The notes beneath the pieces are model-generated. The model saw only the letters and a program-made list of their open reading frames with translations, did no database searches and had not been told where the DNA came from. 64,000 nucleotides of DNA, from NCBI GenBank assembly GCA_013365365.1, contig JABVXU010000024.1, positions 186,001 through 250,000 of the forward strand, in the 5' to 3' direction. A program made the translations under genes and the position numbers. The first letter of the stretch is position 1. Every line of letters begins with the position of its first letter. Below, piece by piece: positions 62,301 to 64,000 of the stretch. The DNA comes from Cruorifilaria tuberocauda. Taxonomy: Eukaryota; Nematoda; Chromadorea; Rhabditida; Onchocercidae.

Positions 62301-63270
62301 TTACTTAGATATAATTTTACAGAAAAAACAAGATTTATTCAAGAGAATAGGTAGAAAAAAGATGAAAACAGCAGATAGTAGGTAGTAAGAACGGCATTTA
62401 ATTGACTATTGTAAATATGTAAGATTTACTATCATTAGATGATTCCCTTATTAAATCAATGATAGATATTTTGAAAAAACAATTATTTAAAGATATTTCA
62501 GTTTGGAGTATGACTGTGCGAAAGATCAGTACAGACGAGGTTTTGATTTAATAAAAGGTTGGGAAAGCTTGGTTAGTAAGCAAGAAAATGTGTGTCGAGT
62601 AGTGGACCGAAGCAACAATTCAGCATATATATGTTGTAAAAAGGGTAAAACGAGCGGTGAACTTTGTTGGTCGTTTGATTTTGGTATTCAGCACATTAAG
62701 AATATTAAGTTCCGGCTAGATGGTATCAAGGAGGAAAGTGATGTGAGTCTTGTAAAATTGATTTACTAATATTCAGACATTGACTTTGAAAGATGATATT
62801 ATCTGAAATATGTACGAGCGCATACAGAACTACCAATTAGTTGGAGGATATTTTTAGAATAACTTCAATTGGTTCATTACATTAAGACTAAAATACAAAG
62901 TCAAAATGAAAGAATCCCAGAGACATTTGTTCCACGATCTTCATATAAAATTCAATTGCAAGCCAAGTCTCTTAACATATTCGTCATTGCCAGGAGTATT
63001 GATTTAGAAATTTTTAGTAATTTTAGAAATTATAAGAAAATGAGTAAAACTCCACTTAACGTAGAATCATTACAGAGTGTGATAAGAGCAGTCATTTGTT
63101 GCGGTGATATGTGTACAATAGTACCTCCAACCGGTGAGTTAGAGCTGGAAACGATTGAGGATTCAAAAGTATATGTTAACATTTATTTCTTGGATGAGAA
63201 CGCGCAACTATTTCTAGTTGACCTTTGTTCAGGAAACTGCGCCAGTTTTTCTATTAAAGCTTTCTTCTAA
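59348..63270 (+). CDS. png-1: thioredoxin-peptide:N-glycanase fusion, PNG-1
   Basis: Ten exons (59348-59540, 59884-60077, 60240-60447, 60554-60686, 60764-60832, 61276-61393, 61630-61773, 61936-62186, 62502-62742, 63037-63270) sum to 594 residues; C. elegans PNG-1 is about 606. The N-terminus is a thioredoxin domain with active site WCGPC at residues 32-36 and the cis-Pro loop NAMPTF. The transglutaminase-like PNGase core has two zinc-binding CxxC pairs (CELC, CRMC). Its catalytic Cys is in [15 protein letters not shown], His in [11 protein letters not shown] and Asp in [10 protein letters not shown]-terminal PAW domain ends with TGELELE and ENAQLF. The enzyme removes N-glycans from misfolded glycoproteins exported from the ER, and the worm fusion also has disulfide-reducing activity. 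The last junction is chosen because it restores the PAW alignment; the first open frame after 62858 would stop early. Confidence 0.93.
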
Positions 63271-63572
63271 ATGATATTTGATTTTATTTTCCATTTTGAA
63301 AAGCACGTCATTTATATTACCGGAGATTTAGGACATTCAGCTTTTTGTAAATAAGTTTGACTTTTCTCTGTTATATACAATGGTGTCAATTTGTTCTTTC
63401 TTTAACTTAATTTATTAACCTATAAAACATGCAAACAACTGATAATAACAACAACAAAAATAATAAGATGATTCCCTGAATAAATAAACACTGTTTCCAA
63501 AATTTCCTTTTAAGAACAATGACGGTTGAATGTGTCAAAAATTTGTAATCGATTTTAAAAAGAGCACCTTAT
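63271..63572. other. convergent 3' gap
   Basis: The 0.3-kb space lies between the png-1 and cyclophilin stop codons. AATAAATAAA at about 63479 could serve the plus-strand transcript. Nothing else seen. Confidence 0.5.
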
Positions 63573-63974
63573 TTATTCTTGCGCGTCAGCCTTGTGGATC
63601 GCAAATGGAGTATCTACAACAATATGTTCTGCCTTTACAATTACAACATCCTTTACGGGCTTGTCACTGGGCTTTACTGTTTTCGTATTTTCCATTTCTC
63701 TTACTACTTTCATTCCATCGAGGACCTGAAAATAAAACAAATTAAAAGAACTAGAGAAGAAGCAAAAATTCATAATGAATTACGTTACCTTGCCGAAAAC
63801 GACATGTCTGCCATCGAGCCAAGGTGTTTTTTTCAAGGTAATGAAGAACTGAGAACCGTTCGAATCCGGTCCAGCATTCGCCATACTAACCCATCCTGCG
63901 CCATAGTGTTTCAGTTTGAAATTTTCATCAGCGAATTTCTCACCGTAGATAGATTTGCTTCCAGTACCATCACC
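63573..63974 (-). CDS. PPIB: cyclophilin B-type peptidyl-prolyl isomerase (partial)
   Basis: Two exons are seen on the minus strand (63789-63974 and 63573-63725); the 5' part lies beyond the right edge. The reading starts [19 protein letters not shown] and includes the active-site stretch [17 protein letters not shown] and [20 protein letters not shown]. The Trp of the cyclosporin-binding pocket is kept. The end, [15 protein letters not shown], resembles the C-terminus of secretory-pathway cyclophilin B rather than cytosolic cyclophilin A, so an ER role in protein folding is likely. Both visible splice sites are GT-AG. Confidence 0.93.
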
Positions 63975-64000
63975 CTGAGGCGAACAAGTATTGTTTTAAA

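Noticed and set aside
62858..63007. Alternative last exon of png-1 starting [14 protein letters not shown]
   Set aside because: It splices in phase but stops without the PAW-domain end. The acceptor at 63037 gives the expected TGE...ENAQLF alignment and a total length close to C. elegans PNG-1.

Overview
This is a nematode nuclear genome window, most likely from a spirurid/filarial worm. It is AT-rich and intron-dense, and its proteins look like nematode orthologues: a thioredoxin-PNGase fusion, an AHA-1-type ARNT without a long C-terminal activation domain, a lamin ending in CTVM, and an NHE8-type exchanger. There are no bacterial operons, rRNA genes or CRISPR arrays. Exons were joined by hand from reading frame, splice dinucleotides and remembered family sequences. 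Where a full model was built, the summed exon lengths divide by three.

Layout, left to right: mitochondrial tRNA-modification GTPase GTPBP3/MnmE (+, 789-3625); a coiled-coil centrosomin/SPD-5-like protein of about 1,300 residues (-, 4128-11849); a 2.2-kb gap; the bHLH-PAS factor aha-1/ARNT (+, 14089-17069); mitochondrial ribosomal protein mL43 (-, 17599-18734); RTF2 (+, 19227-21044); a CABIN1/HIR3-like TPR protein (-, 21324-31213); eIF2B beta (-, 31856-33766); AP-1 mu (+, 35358-37727); an unrecognised Cys-rich single-pass membrane protein (-, 39427-41388); a split tRNA-Ile(UAU) (+, 42519-42606); a foldback repeat (44275-44370); lamin lmn-1 (+, 45321-49079); endosomal/Golgi Na+/H+ exchanger nhx-8 (+, 50335-54972); a 4.4-kb gap with gene debris; thioredoxin-PNGase png-1 (+, 59348-63270); and a cyclophilin B-type isomerase that runs off the right edge (-, 63573-63974+).

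The genes are mostly unrelated housekeeping genes in alternating orientation, not a pathway cluster. Two themes stand out. First, several introns, confirmed by reading frame and protein alignment, do not start with GT: four GC-AG introns, one AT-AG, and three further junctions that look irregular. Second, exon-sized fragments have been copied locally: a tandem second copy of one nhx-8 exon, a dispersed copy of another nhx-8 exon 3.6 kb downstream, and a decayed copy of exon 1 of the novel membrane gene inside a lamin intron. I saw no clearly new multi-gene system.
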